From the NCBI GenBank assembly GCA_938041695.1, contig CALISI010000016.1:15058-79057 (forward strand): a stretch of 64,000 nucleotides of DNA, written 5' to 3'. Origin of the DNA: an uncultured Actinomyces sp. (GTDB lineage: Bacteria; Actinomycetota; Actinomycetes; Actinomycetales; Actinomycetaceae). This document shows, in pieces, positions 1 to 8,211 of this stretch. The first letter of the stretch is position 1; every line of letters begins with the position of its first letter. The notes under the pieces were generated by a model. That model was not told where the DNA came from. It saw nothing but the letters and a program-made list of their open reading frames with translations, and did not search any database. A program made the position numbers and the translations under genes.

Positions 1-109
1 CATGGTTGAAATATGTTTGCCTAGATGTGTCATGTGAAGCCGAGTAATTTGCAGGGTTCCTCCATGAGGGGGCTTGTGAAGAGCCGTATACAAGGAAAAG
101 TGTGGTACT

Positions 110-799
110 GTGACTCTTCGTTACGCCGTCATTGCTGACATCGTGGGCTCTCGTACGCTGACCAATCGTGCAGAGGCTCAGAGAATCTATGAGGATGCTC
201 TTGGGGATGCGAGTGAGGGGCTCGCGCTACTGCAGGCGCCTTACCCGACGGTCGGTGACGAATTCCAGGCTGTGGCGTACACGCTGGAGGATGCTCTTCT
301 CCTGACGTTGCGCGCGCAGCTTCTGCTTCCCCCACAGCTTCAGCTTCGCTTCGGAATTGGTGCGGGACGAATTGAAGAGTTCTCCTCGGGTGTTCATCGT
401 CAGGCTCCGGCGCGGTTGCGTGGTACGGAGTCGGCGCAGCTTCAGGATGGCTCAGCTTGGTGGGCGGCCCGCGCTGCGATCAACCGTGCGCATGACGTGC
501 AAGATTCCTCGAATCCGTTCATCCGCACCTGGTTCATGGCACACGCCTCTGTAGAGTCGTCCTTCCCGAGCCATTGCCAGACCTGCATCAACGCGCTGCT
601 GAGCCTGCGTGATCATGCGATCCTCAAGCTCTCTGCGCGTCATCGCCGTATCACCGCTGCGCTGCTTCTTGGTAAGACCCAGGTGGAGATCGCTCGGGCA
701 GAGAAGCTCTCGCAGCAGGCCATTTCTGACTTCGCCCGGGGCACGGGGGTGGGGTTGATCCAGTCGTCACTCATCATTGCGGAGGCCGCACGTGCATGA
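110..799 (+). CDS. SatD-family protein with C-terminal helix-turn-helix
   Basis: A 229-residue protein that resembles the SatD family (name recalled from streptococcal acid-tolerance loci; true function unknown). The N-terminal part has the pattern ADIVGS (Asp10), then GDEFQA (Asp50) and a RFGIG strand, which looks like the two metal-binding Asp positions of a class III nucleotidyl-cyclase-like fold. The last ~60 residues contain a helix-turn-helix of the sigma-region-4 type (KTQVEIARAEKLSQQAISDF). The start is GTG with a GGAAAAG ribosome site just upstream. It overlaps the next gene, a membrane protein, by 8 bases, so the two are probably co-translated. Nucleotide binding or DNA binding is inference; no enzymatic activity is shown. 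Confidence 0.75.
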   Translation: MTLRYAVIADIVGSRTLTNRAEAQRIYEDALGDASEGLALLQAPYPTVGDEFQAVAYTLEDALLLTLRAQLLLPPQLQLRFGIGAGRIEEFSSGVHRQAPARLRGTESAQLQDGSAWWAARAAINRAHDVQDSSNPFIRTWFMAHASVESSFPSHCQTCINALLSLRDHAILKLSARHRRITAALLLGKTQVEIARAEKLSQQAISDFARGTGVGLIQSSLIIAEAARA

Positions 800-1619
800 A
801 GTCCTTCTCCTGGGCATCGCTGCCTCGGAGCTGACCGTCCTCCTCATGTCAGACCCTCGACGTTGGTCGCGGCGCCTGTCGCTCTTTCTGACTCTGCTCC
901 TCGCGGTGATCTGCTACGCGCGGTTCATCCTCGGCGTCAGTGCGCTGGCAAATGCGCTCGGCGCGACGCTCGCGATCATATGGTTCGCGTGGGACCTTGT
1001 TGACCCCTCCGCGCGGGGTGTGATCGCCCGCTGGGCGTTCGCCTCCGTCGGTTTTGTCGCGCTCCTGAGTGCGGAACCGACCGAGTTTCCGATGCTCTCG
1101 CTGCGCTCCGGACGTCCGATCGACCTGATCATCGCGGTGCTCTTCCTCGTGACGGGTCCGGTCAATCACCTCATCACCGCCATTTTACAGTGTGCGCGTG
1201 GGCGTGGGTCCGATCCGGTTCCCGGGTGGATTAATGCGCCCGTCCTGCCGGCGATGCCCGCGTCGCTGCCGGATGATGATGAGGGAGCGTGCGAGGAATC
1301 GGACGCCGTCGAGCCTCCCCTGATCTCGGGTGCGTTGCCCATCGTCGCCGGTCGCACAGAGGATGAGGGCGAAGTGACGGCATTGCGTGGTGGCCGCTGG
1401 ATCGGCCCGCTTGAGTGTCTGCTGATCATCGTCTTGGCTGGGGCTGGCGCAGAGGTCGCGATTGCGGCAGTCGTTGCCGCCAAGGGCGTCATCCGTTTTC
1501 CTGAAATCTCGCAGGATTCGACGGGGGAGAAGGCTGAGGAATTCCTTATTGGCTCAGTGTCCTCGTGGATTTTGGCTGCCCTCGTGTCGATACTCATTCA
1601 CGCCGTGAGCCTGCACTGA
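792..1619 (+). CDS. Integral membrane protein partner of the SatD-like gene
   Basis: I chose the GTG at 792 because a GGAGG lies six bases before it; a TTG at 777 is possible but less well placed. The 275-residue product has about four hydrophobic segments in the first 130 residues, an acidic soluble stretch around residues 150-190, and two more hydrophobic segments near the C terminus flanking a short RFPEI motif. I do not recognise an enzymatic domain. The 8-base overlap with the upstream SatD-like gene argues for translational coupling and a shared role. A membrane-anchored partner of a cytoplasmic regulator is a reasonable guess. Confidence 0.7.
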   Translation: MHEVLLLGIAASELTVLLMSDPRRWSRRLSLFLTLLLAVICYARFILGVSALANALGATLAIIWFAWDLVDPSARGVIARWAFASVGFVALLSAEPTEFPMLSLRSGRPIDLIIAVLFLVTGPVNHLITAILQCARGRGSDPVPGWINAPVLPAMPASLPDDDEGACEESDAVEPPLISGALPIVAGRTEDEGEVTALRGGRWIGPLECLLIIVLAGAGAEVAIAAVVAAKGVIRFPEISQDSTGEKAEEFLIGSVSSWILAALVSILIHAVSLH

Positions 1620-1645
1620 GCGGTTGTGCCGCTAGAGTAAGCCGG

Positions 1646-2548
1646 GTGAATAGCTCAGATCCCTACGGCCGCAACATCTTCGCGCATGACCCGCATCGCG
1701 ACGGGCCGGGGGCGAGGCGTCCGCGCTCTCAGGCAGTCCATGTCGAGATCGGCATGGTCTTGGAGGATGTCGCCTCCGGTTGGGTCGGCGCCGTGACGCG
1801 TGTGGAAAAGTCTGGCGGTGTTCACCTCGTGGAGCTGGAGGATCGTCGAGGAGTGCGTCGTTCCTTCCCTCTCGGCCCCGGTTTTTGGCTGGAGGATCGT
1901 CCCATTGAGGCGCTGCCGCCGCGCCCGGCCCCTGCCCGGGCCTCGTCCGGCACGCAGGTCAGCGCGTCGGGACGCCGCATCACGAACTCCGGTTCGTTCG
2001 CCCCCACCTCGAGCGGCCCCAAGGTCGCGAAGCGCTCGCGCATCTGGGTGGAGGGTCGTCATGATGCCGAGCTCGTGCAGCACGTGTGGGGCGAGGACCT
2101 GGCCGAGGCAGGCATTGCTGTGCAGCTCCTCGAAGGCGTTGACAACCTCGAAGCGATCTTGGAGATCTTCGGGCCGACGGATACTGCGCGCGCGGGTGTT
2201 CTGGTCGATCACATGGTTCCCGGGTCGAAGGAGTCTCGCATCGCCGAGGCCGTGTCAGCTCGTTGGCCGGGTGCGGTTCTCGTCCTCGGCCATCCTTTCG
2301 TTGACATTTGGCAGGCCGTCAAGCCGGCCCGTGTTGGGCTTGAGCGGTGGCCGGATATTCCGCGCGGTATCGATATCAAGCATGGGACGCTTGATACCCT
2401 CGGCTGGCCGCATGCCGACCAGCGTGACATTGCGATGGGGTGGAAGCGGATCCTGTCGACCGTGCGCACCTATCGCGACCTCGAACCCGCGCTGCTGGGT
2501 AGGGTGGAGGAACTCATCGACTTCGTGACGGTGCCCTGGGCGCAGTAA
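1646..2548 (+). CDS. DUF3097-family protein, Toprim-like
   Basis: A 300-residue protein from the GTG that begins VNSSDPYGRNIF; the open frame extends 27 codons upstream but overlaps the previous gene. The DPYGR start, a middle EIGMVLED/GWVGAV segment and the downstream part are typical of the actinobacterial DUF3097 family. From residue ~134 there is WVEGRHDAELV (Glu136) and later GVLVDHMVPGSKES, which looks like the Glu and DxD-type motifs of a Toprim fold as in RNase M5 or primases. The family function is unknown to me. The gene lies just upstream of hrcA, a context I recall from other actinobacteria. Confidence 0.8.
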   Translation: MNSSDPYGRNIFAHDPHRDGPGARRPRSQAVHVEIGMVLEDVASGWVGAVTRVEKSGGVHLVELEDRRGVRRSFPLGPGFWLEDRPIEALPPRPAPARASSGTQVSASGRRITNSGSFAPTSSGPKVAKRSRIWVEGRHDAELVQHVWGEDLAEAGIAVQLLEGVDNLEAILEIFGPTDTARAGVLVDHMVPGSKESRIAEAVSARWPGAVLVLGHPFVDIWQAVKPARVGLERWPDIPRGIDIKHGTLDTLGWPHADQRDIAMGWKRILSTVRTYRDLEPALLGRVEELIDFVTVPWAQ

Positions 2549-2552
2549 AGGT

Positions 2553-2602
2553 CGCCCTGCGATGTGATGGTGACCGCCCCGTGTGAAGGTTCGCGCAGGG
2601 CG
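2553..2602 (+). terminator. Inverted repeat after the DUF3097 gene
   Basis: CGCCCTGCG at 2553-2561 pairs perfectly with CGCAGGGCG at 2594-2602. It starts four bases after the stop codon. The loop is long (32 bases) and no T-run follows, so it is a weak candidate terminator. Confidence 0.35.
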
Positions 2603-2653
2603 CACGAGTCGTTGCGCACTACGCTCGCCTCTCGCGAAGGACCGGGGGTAGCA

Positions 2654-2680
2654 TTGGCACTCAGGAAGCATGAGTGCCAA
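2654..2680 (+). promoter_or_regulatory. CIRCE operator for HrcA
   Basis: TTGGCACTC, nine bases, then GAGTGCCAA: a perfect inverted repeat matching the CIRCE consensus (TTAGCACTC-N9-GAGTGCTAA) with one symmetric change per arm. It lies 18 bases before the hrcA start. HrcA, encoded immediately downstream, is known to bind this element, so hrcA-dnaJ (and perhaps rsmE) should be autorepressed and heat-inducible. Confidence 0.95.
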
Positions 2681-2697
2681 GCAGGGAGGGAGACGGC

Positions 2698-3741
2698 ATG
2701 ACACGCACGAGTGCACAGGACCGCCGTCTTGACGTCCTGCGCGCCATCGTCACCCAGTACGTAGCCACCCGCGAACCCGTCGGTTCCAAGGCGATTGCCG
2801 CCGGGGGGCTCGGCGTTTCCTCGGCGACGATCCGCAACGACATGGCGGTGCTTGAGGAAGCCGGGCTCATCTACCAGCCTCACACCTCCGCCGGGCGTGT
2901 GCCGACCGACCGCGGCTACCGAGTGTTCGTCGACCGGCTCGCCGAACTCAAGCCCATGAGCGGTCCCGAGCGCCAGGCCCTTGAGACGTTCCTGTCCGAA
3001 TCGGTCGACATCGACGATGTCGTGGAGCGCTCGGTACGCCTCCTCGCACAGGTCACGCATCAGGTGGCCCTCGTCCAGTACCCGGGCGCGCGCGTGCGTC
3101 TCCTCAAGCACTTCGAGGCGATTGATCTGACGCCGGGCCGCGTCCTCGTTGTCGTCATTACCGCCGACGGCGAGGTTGGGGAGCGCACGTTGAGCCTGCA
3201 CGCGCCCCTCGACGATGGCCAGTTGCACGAGGCCTGTGAGTACCTGCGACGTCACTGCGACGGCGCCACGTCAGCGACCGTACAGGCATGTGTCGATGCG
3301 GCGACCGCCTCTGCTCGCTCCGACCTCGTCGGGACGGTCGCCGCGATCGGTGCCGCCCTCACCGACGTCCTCAGCGGGCAGAGTGAGTCGAAGATCGTCG
3401 TCGCGGGCGCCGCGAACCTGGCGAGGGGAGCACTCGACTTCCACGACATCGCGCCGGTCCTGGACGCCCTCGAAGAGCAGGTCGTTCTCATGCGGCTCTT
3501 CGCCGAGGCCGACCCGGGTGATGACGTGCACGTGAGTATCGGTACGGAAAACCCCCACGACGGCCTGGCAGAGGCAGCTGTCGTCACCGGAACCTACCGG
3601 GCGGGTGCCGATGAACAGGGGGGTTGCGCCCACCTGGGCATTGTGGGCCCCATGAGGATGGACTACGCGCGCACCATGAGCTCGGTACGAGCCGTGGCCG
3701 CCTACCTGTCGCGCTACCTCGCGCAGGAAACCAACAGCTAA
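2698..3741 (+). CDS. hrcA: Heat-inducible transcription repressor HrcA
   Basis: A 347-residue HrcA of normal length. The N-terminal winged helix is clear ([20 protein letters not shown], then [18 protein letters not shown]), followed by [18 protein letters not shown], a signature of the family. The C-terminal domain contains the inserted dimerisation/ligand region. HrcA binds CIRCE with help from GroEL. The ATG at 2698 has a GGAGG seven bases upstream and lies after the CIRCE; the longer frame from 2674 would begin inside the operator. The dnaJ gene follows after 62 bases. Confidence 0.96.
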   Translation: MTRTSAQDRRLDVLRAIVTQYVATREPVGSKAIAAGGLGVSSATIRNDMAVLEEAGLIYQPHTSAGRVPTDRGYRVFVDRLAELKPMSGPERQALETFLSESVDIDDVVERSVRLLAQVTHQVALVQYPGARVRLLKHFEAIDLTPGRVLVVVITADGEVGERTLSLHAPLDDGQLHEACEYLRRHCDGATSATVQACVDAATASARSDLVGTVAAIGAALTDVLSGQSESKIVVAGAANLARGALDFHDIAPVLDALEEQVVLMRLFAEADPGDDVHVSIGTENPHDGLAEAAVVTGTYRAGADEQGGCAHLGIVGPMRMDYARTMSSVRAVAAYLSRYLAQETNS

Positions 3742-3803
3742 CTCGGCCGTGCGTCGAGCATGATGACGATGAACGAACGACCCCACGAAAAGAAAGAGCA
3801 AGC

Positions 3804-4922
3804 GTGAGAGACTACTACGAGGTCCTCGGCGTCGCCCGTGACGCCAGCCAGGACGAGATTAAGAAGGCCTACCGTAAGCTCGCCCGAAAGCTGCACCCTG
3901 ACTACGCGGGCGCAGACTCGGAGGAAGCCTTCAAGGAGCTGTCCGTCGCCTACGAGACGCTGTCGGATCCGGAGAAGCGCCAGATGTACGATATCGGCGG
4001 CCCGGACGCGCTGCGTGGCGGCGGCGCTGGCGCAGGTGCGGGCTTCGGCGGTTTTTCTGACATTTTCGAAGCCATGTTTAGCGGTGGCTTCGGCGCATCG
4101 GCGTCGGGTCCGGCGTCGCGCGTGCGTCGCGGTAAGGATCGCCAGGTTGTCGTTGACATCACCCTGGAGGACGCGGCTTTCGGCGCGGCCAAGGAAGTGG
4201 CCTTCGATACCTATGTTCTGTGCGAGGCCTGCCATGGCTCGATGTGTCAGCCGGGCACCTCGTCCACGCAGTGCACGACCTGCCACGGCTCGGGTTTCGT
4301 GACTCAGATCCAGAACTCGCTCTTCGGTCGCATGCAGACGCAGGCACCATGTCCGACCTGTCAGGGCTACGGCGACACGATCGCCACGCCCTGCACGGAG
4401 TGCTCGGGTGCCGGACGCGTGCGCACGCGCCGCACCCTCAACGTCAACATCCCCGCGGGCGCCAGCGAGGGCACGCAGATCCGCGTGAGCGGCGAGGCCG
4501 AGGTCGGCCAGGGCGGTGGCCCGAACGGCGATCTCTACCTGTTGATCCGCGAAAAGAAGCACCCGGTCTTTGACCGTCGAGGGGACGACCTGCACACGTG
4601 GATCACGATCCCGATGACGACGGCTGCCCTGGGCACCGAGTTCGAGCTGGAGACCCTCGACGGCAAGAAGACTGTCACGATCAACCCCGGTACTCAGCCG
4701 AACGACGATATCGTTCTGGAAGGGTTGGGCGTCGGACACTTGCAGCGCTCGGGCCGCGGCTCGATGCATGTGCACGTTGACGTCCAGATTCCGAAGAAGC
4801 TCGACGACAAGTCGCGTGAGCTGCTCGAGGAGCTGGCGAAGGTGCGTGGCGAGGTGCGCGTGGAGCCACACCGCCAGCAGGCCTCGTTCTTTGACAAGCT
4901 CCGCGACACCTTCATGGGGTGA
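3804..4922 (+). CDS. dnaJ: Chaperone protein DnaJ
   Basis: A 372-residue type I J-protein. The GTG start ([14 protein letters not shown]) gives a complete J-domain with HPD at about residues 31-33, followed by a Gly/Phe-rich linker, four CxxCxGxG-type zinc-binding repeats ([31 protein letters not shown]) and the substrate-binding C-terminal domains. It stimulates the ATPase of DnaK. In actinobacteria the copy beside hrcA is usually the second DnaJ (DnaJ2); the main dnaK-grpE-dnaJ cluster is not in this window. The first zinc repeat ends in GSM rather than GxG, a minor change. Confidence 0.95.
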   Translation: MRDYYEVLGVARDASQDEIKKAYRKLARKLHPDYAGADSEEAFKELSVAYETLSDPEKRQMYDIGGPDALRGGGAGAGAGFGGFSDIFEAMFSGGFGASASGPASRVRRGKDRQVVVDITLEDAAFGAAKEVAFDTYVLCEACHGSMCQPGTSSTQCTTCHGSGFVTQIQNSLFGRMQTQAPCPTCQGYGDTIATPCTECSGAGRVRTRRTLNVNIPAGASEGTQIRVSGEAEVGQGGGPNGDLYLLIREKKHPVFDRRGDDLHTWITIPMTTAALGTEFELETLDGKKTVTINPGTQPNDDIVLEGLGVGHLQRSGRGSMHVHVDVQIPKKLDDKSRELLEELAKVRGEVRVEPHRQQASFFDKLRDTFMG

Positions 4923-4928
4923 TGCGCC

Positions 4929-5717
4929 GTGACGCTGCCCGTTTTCCTCGGCTCGGACCTGACCCCGGTCCTTGAGTCCCTGTCAGTGGGGGACAGTGCG
5001 TGCCTCGGGGGAGCCGAGGGGCGTCATGCTGCTTCTGTGCGCCGCATCGGCGCGGGGGAGTGGGTTGACGTCGTCGATGGGTGTGGTCTGCGCGCGACCT
5101 GCGAGGTCAGCGGGAGCGATAAGTCCTCGCTGCATCTTGTGGTGCGCGAGTTTGTGCGCGAGGATGCTCCGAGTCCCGAGGTGATCCTCGTTCAGGCGCT
5201 CGCCAAGGGCGGGCGCGACGAGGCCGCCGTCGAGATCTGCACCGAAATCGGCGTCGACCGGGTGATTCCCTGGGCGTCGCAGCGCGCGATCGTCCAGTGG
5301 AAGGGGCCGAAGGCCGACAAGGGGCGCGCGAAGTGGGAGGGCGTCGCCCGTGCGGCCGCCAAGCAGTCCCGCCGTGCCTTCATCCCGGTCGTTGAGGGCG
5401 TCAAGGATAGCCGCGAGCTGGCCTCCTGGGTTTCCTCCCTCACGCACGAGGCCGGGGTTGCCTTCGTCTGCCACGAGGAAGCGACGGATTCGCTCGGGGC
5501 CGCTCTCGCCTTGGTTCAGCAATCCCGTACGGACGGGAGTCTGCCTGCGCGCATCGCCCTCATCGTGGGTCCTGAGGGCGGCATTGGGCCCGAGGAGACC
5601 GCGCAGCTGGTGGACGCGGGTGCCCGCACGATTGGGCTGGGAGACAACGTCCTGCGTTCCTCCACGGCCGGCGCGGTCGCTCTTACGCTGATCCGCGCCG
5701 CCGCGGGCACATACTAG
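4929..5717 (+). CDS. rsmE: 16S rRNA (uracil-1498-N3)-methyltransferase RsmE
   Basis: 262 residues with a GTG start six bases after the dnaJ stop. The C-terminal SPOUT knot is visible as IVGPEGGIGPEE and LGDNVLRSSTAGAVAL, which bind S-adenosylmethionine; the N-terminal part is a PUA-like RNA-binding domain. It methylates U1498 of 16S rRNA. The position after hrcA-dnaJ matches the actinobacterial gene order I know from Mycobacterium and suggests co-transcription. The convergent galM gene begins six bases after its stop. Confidence 0.93.
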   Translation: MTLPVFLGSDLTPVLESLSVGDSACLGGAEGRHAASVRRIGAGEWVDVVDGCGLRATCEVSGSDKSSLHLVVREFVREDAPSPEVILVQALAKGGRDEAAVEICTEIGVDRVIPWASQRAIVQWKGPKADKGRAKWEGVARAAAKQSRRAFIPVVEGVKDSRELASWVSSLTHEAGVAFVCHEEATDSLGAALALVQQSRTDGSLPARIALIVGPEGGIGPEETAQLVDAGARTIGLGDNVLRSSTAGAVALTLIRAAAGTY

Positions 5718-5723
5718 GAGCTT

Positions 5724-6623
5724 TCAGCTCTGGAAGCCCGTGATCCGCGCGCTCAGCGTGTAGCTCTTGCCCGGACCCAGCGCGACCACGTCCGTGCCGG
5801 TGTTGAAGGCGTTGGGCGGGCAGCTCATCGGCTCGACGGCCACGCCCACGCGGCCGATGTAGTCCGCCGAGTAGACCTGCAGCCAACGCGCATCCGAGGA
5901 TAGGGACACGCCCACGCCCGATGCGGGATCGCGGAGCTTCACGGTCCATGTGCCCTCGGGCAGGCCAGCGAAGGCGTGGTCCAGCCGGGAGCCGCCGATA
6001 AGGACAGGGGAGTGGAAATCCAAGCCGAACGCTGCCACGTCGTGGGCGGCGACGGGGATCATGGAGGCGTTGGCCTCGTAGATGATAGACGCGGGGTTGT
6101 GGAGCTCCAGCTCGTCTGCTCGTGCGTCGTCGACGGCGAGGTAGGGGTGGAAGCCGACGCCGTAGGGGGCGGTGCCCTCGCCGATGTTCGTCGTGGACAA
6201 CTCGACGGTGAGGCCCGCGTCCGGATCCAGGCTGTAGCGCGCGGATGCAAGAAGTGTCCACGGGTAGGAGTAGCGCGCCGCGATGAGCGTCGTCAAGATG
6301 ACTGAGTAGGCATTGGCCTCGGCAATCTCCCACTCCTGGAAGGCCACGAAACCGTGGAGGGACGTGCCGAAAGTGGGCTCGTCGACAGGCAGATCGTAGG
6401 TGGTGCCCTCCCACGTGTACGAGCCGCCCGCGATGCGGTTTGGCCACGGCATGAGGACCTTGCCGAGATAACCAGGAGGGCATTCGCCGACGCTGTGAGG
6501 GACGACCAGGTCGTGCCCGCGGTAGCGCAAGCCCGCCAGGCCTGCGCCGACGGTGACGATCCGTGCCTCGTAGTCTCCAGCCTGTAAAACTATCTCGCGT
6601 CCCGAGGCGCCCCGATTCACCAT
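5724..6623 (-). CDS. Aldose 1-epimerase (GalM family)
   Basis: 299 residues. The ATG at 6623 has an AAGGAG five bases before it, so I prefer it to the upstream ATG at 6659. The protein shows the family's NRIAGGSYTW, SLHGFVAF, a GVGFHPYLAV segment carrying the catalytic His, and VEPMSCPPNAFN near the C terminus, where the Glu is the likely catalytic base. It interconverts alpha and beta anomers of aldoses such as glucose or galactose. It stands alone, convergent with rsmE and divergent from pepC. The exact sugar is not predictable. Confidence 0.88.
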   Translation of the reverse strand: MVNRGASGREIVLQAGDYEARIVTVGAGLAGLRYRGHDLVVPHSVGECPPGYLGKVLMPWPNRIAGGSYTWEGTTYDLPVDEPTFGTSLHGFVAFQEWEIAEANAYSVILTTLIAARYSYPWTLLASARYSLDPDAGLTVELSTTNIGEGTAPYGVGFHPYLAVDDARADELELHNPASIIYEANASMIPVAAHDVAAFGLDFHSPVLIGGSRLDHAFAGLPEGTWTVKLRDPASGVGVSLSSDARWLQVYSADYIGRVGVAVEPMSCPPNAFNTGTDVVALGPGKSYTLSARITGFQS

Positions 6624-6749
6624 TGATGCTCCTTCGCATTCACTGAACATGAATAACACTCATTCTGAACGGAGTTGAGTCGTCTGGGTCACTGGCTCAA
6701 GCGTATCCTGATAGAGAATGACTCTCGATTGAAAGGAACGCCTCGTCCT
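6624..6749. promoter_or_regulatory. Divergent promoter region, galM/pepC
   Basis: 126 bases between divergent starts. They hold an imperfect palindrome, ATGAATAACACTCAT, on the galM side, a small GAGAATGACTCTC inverted repeat on the pepC side, and the pepC ribosome site GAAAGGAA. I could not assign convincing -35/-10 pairs. Confidence 0.35.
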
Positions 6750-8081
6750 ATGGCACACGAGATCACAGACGAATTTGTCGCCTCTCTCCACGCATCCTCA
6801 GACTCCGCCCGCGCGGTCGCACGCAACGCCGTCGCCCACGCCGGCGTCGAGCCGGTCGCCTTCGACCGCGCCAAGGTGGTCGCCACACCCACGGTCGTGT
6901 CCCACAAGGTGGACGACTGGAAGGTGACGTCTCAGAAGAAGTCCGGCCGCTGCTGGCTCTTCTCCTCCCTCAACCTGCTGCGTTCGACGACGCGCACCCA
7001 CCTTGGCCTCAAGGACTTTGAGTTCTCGCAGAACTACGTGCTGTTCTGGGACAAGTTCGAACGCGCCAACTTCTTCCTCACCGACATCATCGCCACCGCG
7101 AAGACCGAAGAGCTTGACGGTCGCCTCCTGCAGTTCCTGCTCGGCGACGTGCTCTCCGACGGCGGCCAGTGGGACATGGCGGTCTCCGTCTACCTCAAGC
7201 ACGGCCTCGTCCCCAAGGTCGCGATGCCCGAGACCGAGTCCTCCAGTCACACCGCCCCCATGAACGCCCGCCTGAAGGTCGTTCTGCGTCGCACCGCCCT
7301 TGAGCTGCGTTCTCTCGTTGAGGCCGGTGCCTCCGAGGAAGAGATCCGCGAGGTCAAGGAGGCCGCCCTGGCCGACGTGTGGCGTATCCTCGTCATCTGC
7401 CTGGGCGAGCCCCCGGCCTCCTTCGAGTGGGAGTGGCGCGACGACAAGGGCGAGTTCCACCGTGACGGCGTGCTCACCCCGCGCGAGTTCTACCAGCGCT
7501 ACGTGGACGTGGATCTCACGCAGTACGTGTGCCTCGTCGACGATCCGCGCGCCGAGCACCCGAAGGGCTACACCCTCACGGTCGATCACATGGGCAACGT
7601 CGTCGGCGGCCGCCCGATCCTCTACGTGAACACCCCGGTTGAGCAGATCCGTGAGATCACGGCCTCCGTTCTTGCTTCGGGCCGCGCCGTGTGGTTCGGC
7701 GCCGACTGTGGCCAGCAGTCCGATCGTGCCTCCGGCCTCTTCGTTGAGGGCCTGTACGACTACGACAACCTCTTCGGCGTGGACTTCTCCACCTCCAAGG
7801 AGCAGCGCGTCAACACCGGCGAGTCCGCGATGAATCACGCGATGCTCTTCACCGGCGTCGACATCGACGAGGACGGCAACGCTCGCCGCTTCCGCGTGGA
7901 GAACTCCTGGGGCGAGGACCACGGCGACAAGGGCTTCTTCACGATGGACGCCGCATGGTTCGACGCCAACGTCTTTGAGGTGGCCGTGCACGTGGACGAC
8001 CTGCCTGAGGACCTGCGCGCCGCCATCACCGAGGACCCGCAGCACCTGCCTGCGTGGGACCCGATGGGCGCGCTGGCATGA
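6750..8081 (+). CDS. pepC: Aminopeptidase C (C1B, bleomycin hydrolase family)
   Basis: 443 residues from the ATG that follows GAAAGGAA, close to the 440-450 of PepC/bleomycin hydrolase. The papain-like triad is complete: Cys68 in KSGRCWLFSSLN, His363 in MNHAMLFTGVD and Asn385 in VENSWGED. The family forms a hexameric cytoplasmic barrel that trims peptides from the N terminus. In-frame codons upstream of 6750 give an unrelated extension and are left out. It is followed by a hairpin that may end the transcript. Confidence 0.95.
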   Translation: MAHEITDEFVASLHASSDSARAVARNAVAHAGVEPVAFDRAKVVATPTVVSHKVDDWKVTSQKKSGRCWLFSSLNLLRSTTRTHLGLKDFEFSQNYVLFWDKFERANFFLTDIIATAKTEELDGRLLQFLLGDVLSDGGQWDMAVSVYLKHGLVPKVAMPETESSSHTAPMNARLKVVLRRTALELRSLVEAGASEEEIREVKEAALADVWRILVICLGEPPASFEWEWRDDKGEFHRDGVLTPREFYQRYVDVDLTQYVCLVDDPRAEHPKGYTLTVDHMGNVVGGRPILYVNTPVEQIREITASVLASGRAVWFGADCGQQSDRASGLFVEGLYDYDNLFGVDFSTSKEQRVNTGESAMNHAMLFTGVDIDEDGNARRFRVENSWGEDHGDKGFFTMDAAWFDANVFEVAVHVDDLPEDLRAAITEDPQHLPAWDPMGALA

Positions 8082-8150
8082 GCCAATGAGCCTGACACGC
8101 CGGGCGGGGCGCGAGCATCGTCCCCGTTCGCAATATGGTCTCCCTGAGCA

Positions 8151-8194
8151 CGGGGCGGGTGGAGTGGGACAATTGTTCCGCGATACCCGCCCCG
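8151..8194 (+). terminator. Hairpin between pepC and the deaminase gene
   Basis: CGGGGCGGGT at 8151-8160 pairs with ACCCGCCCCG at 8185-8194, followed by TTAT. The loop contains a second palindrome (GGACAATTGTTCC). It ends 17 bases before the next start codon, so it could be a pepC terminator or a structured leader. Confidence 0.55.
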
Positions 8195-8211
8195 TTATCT
8201 GTGGAGGACAC

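Noticed and set aside
3624..3803. Upstream extension of dnaJ
   Set aside because: It overlaps hrcA and adds sequence before a complete J-domain start (RDYYEVLGV).
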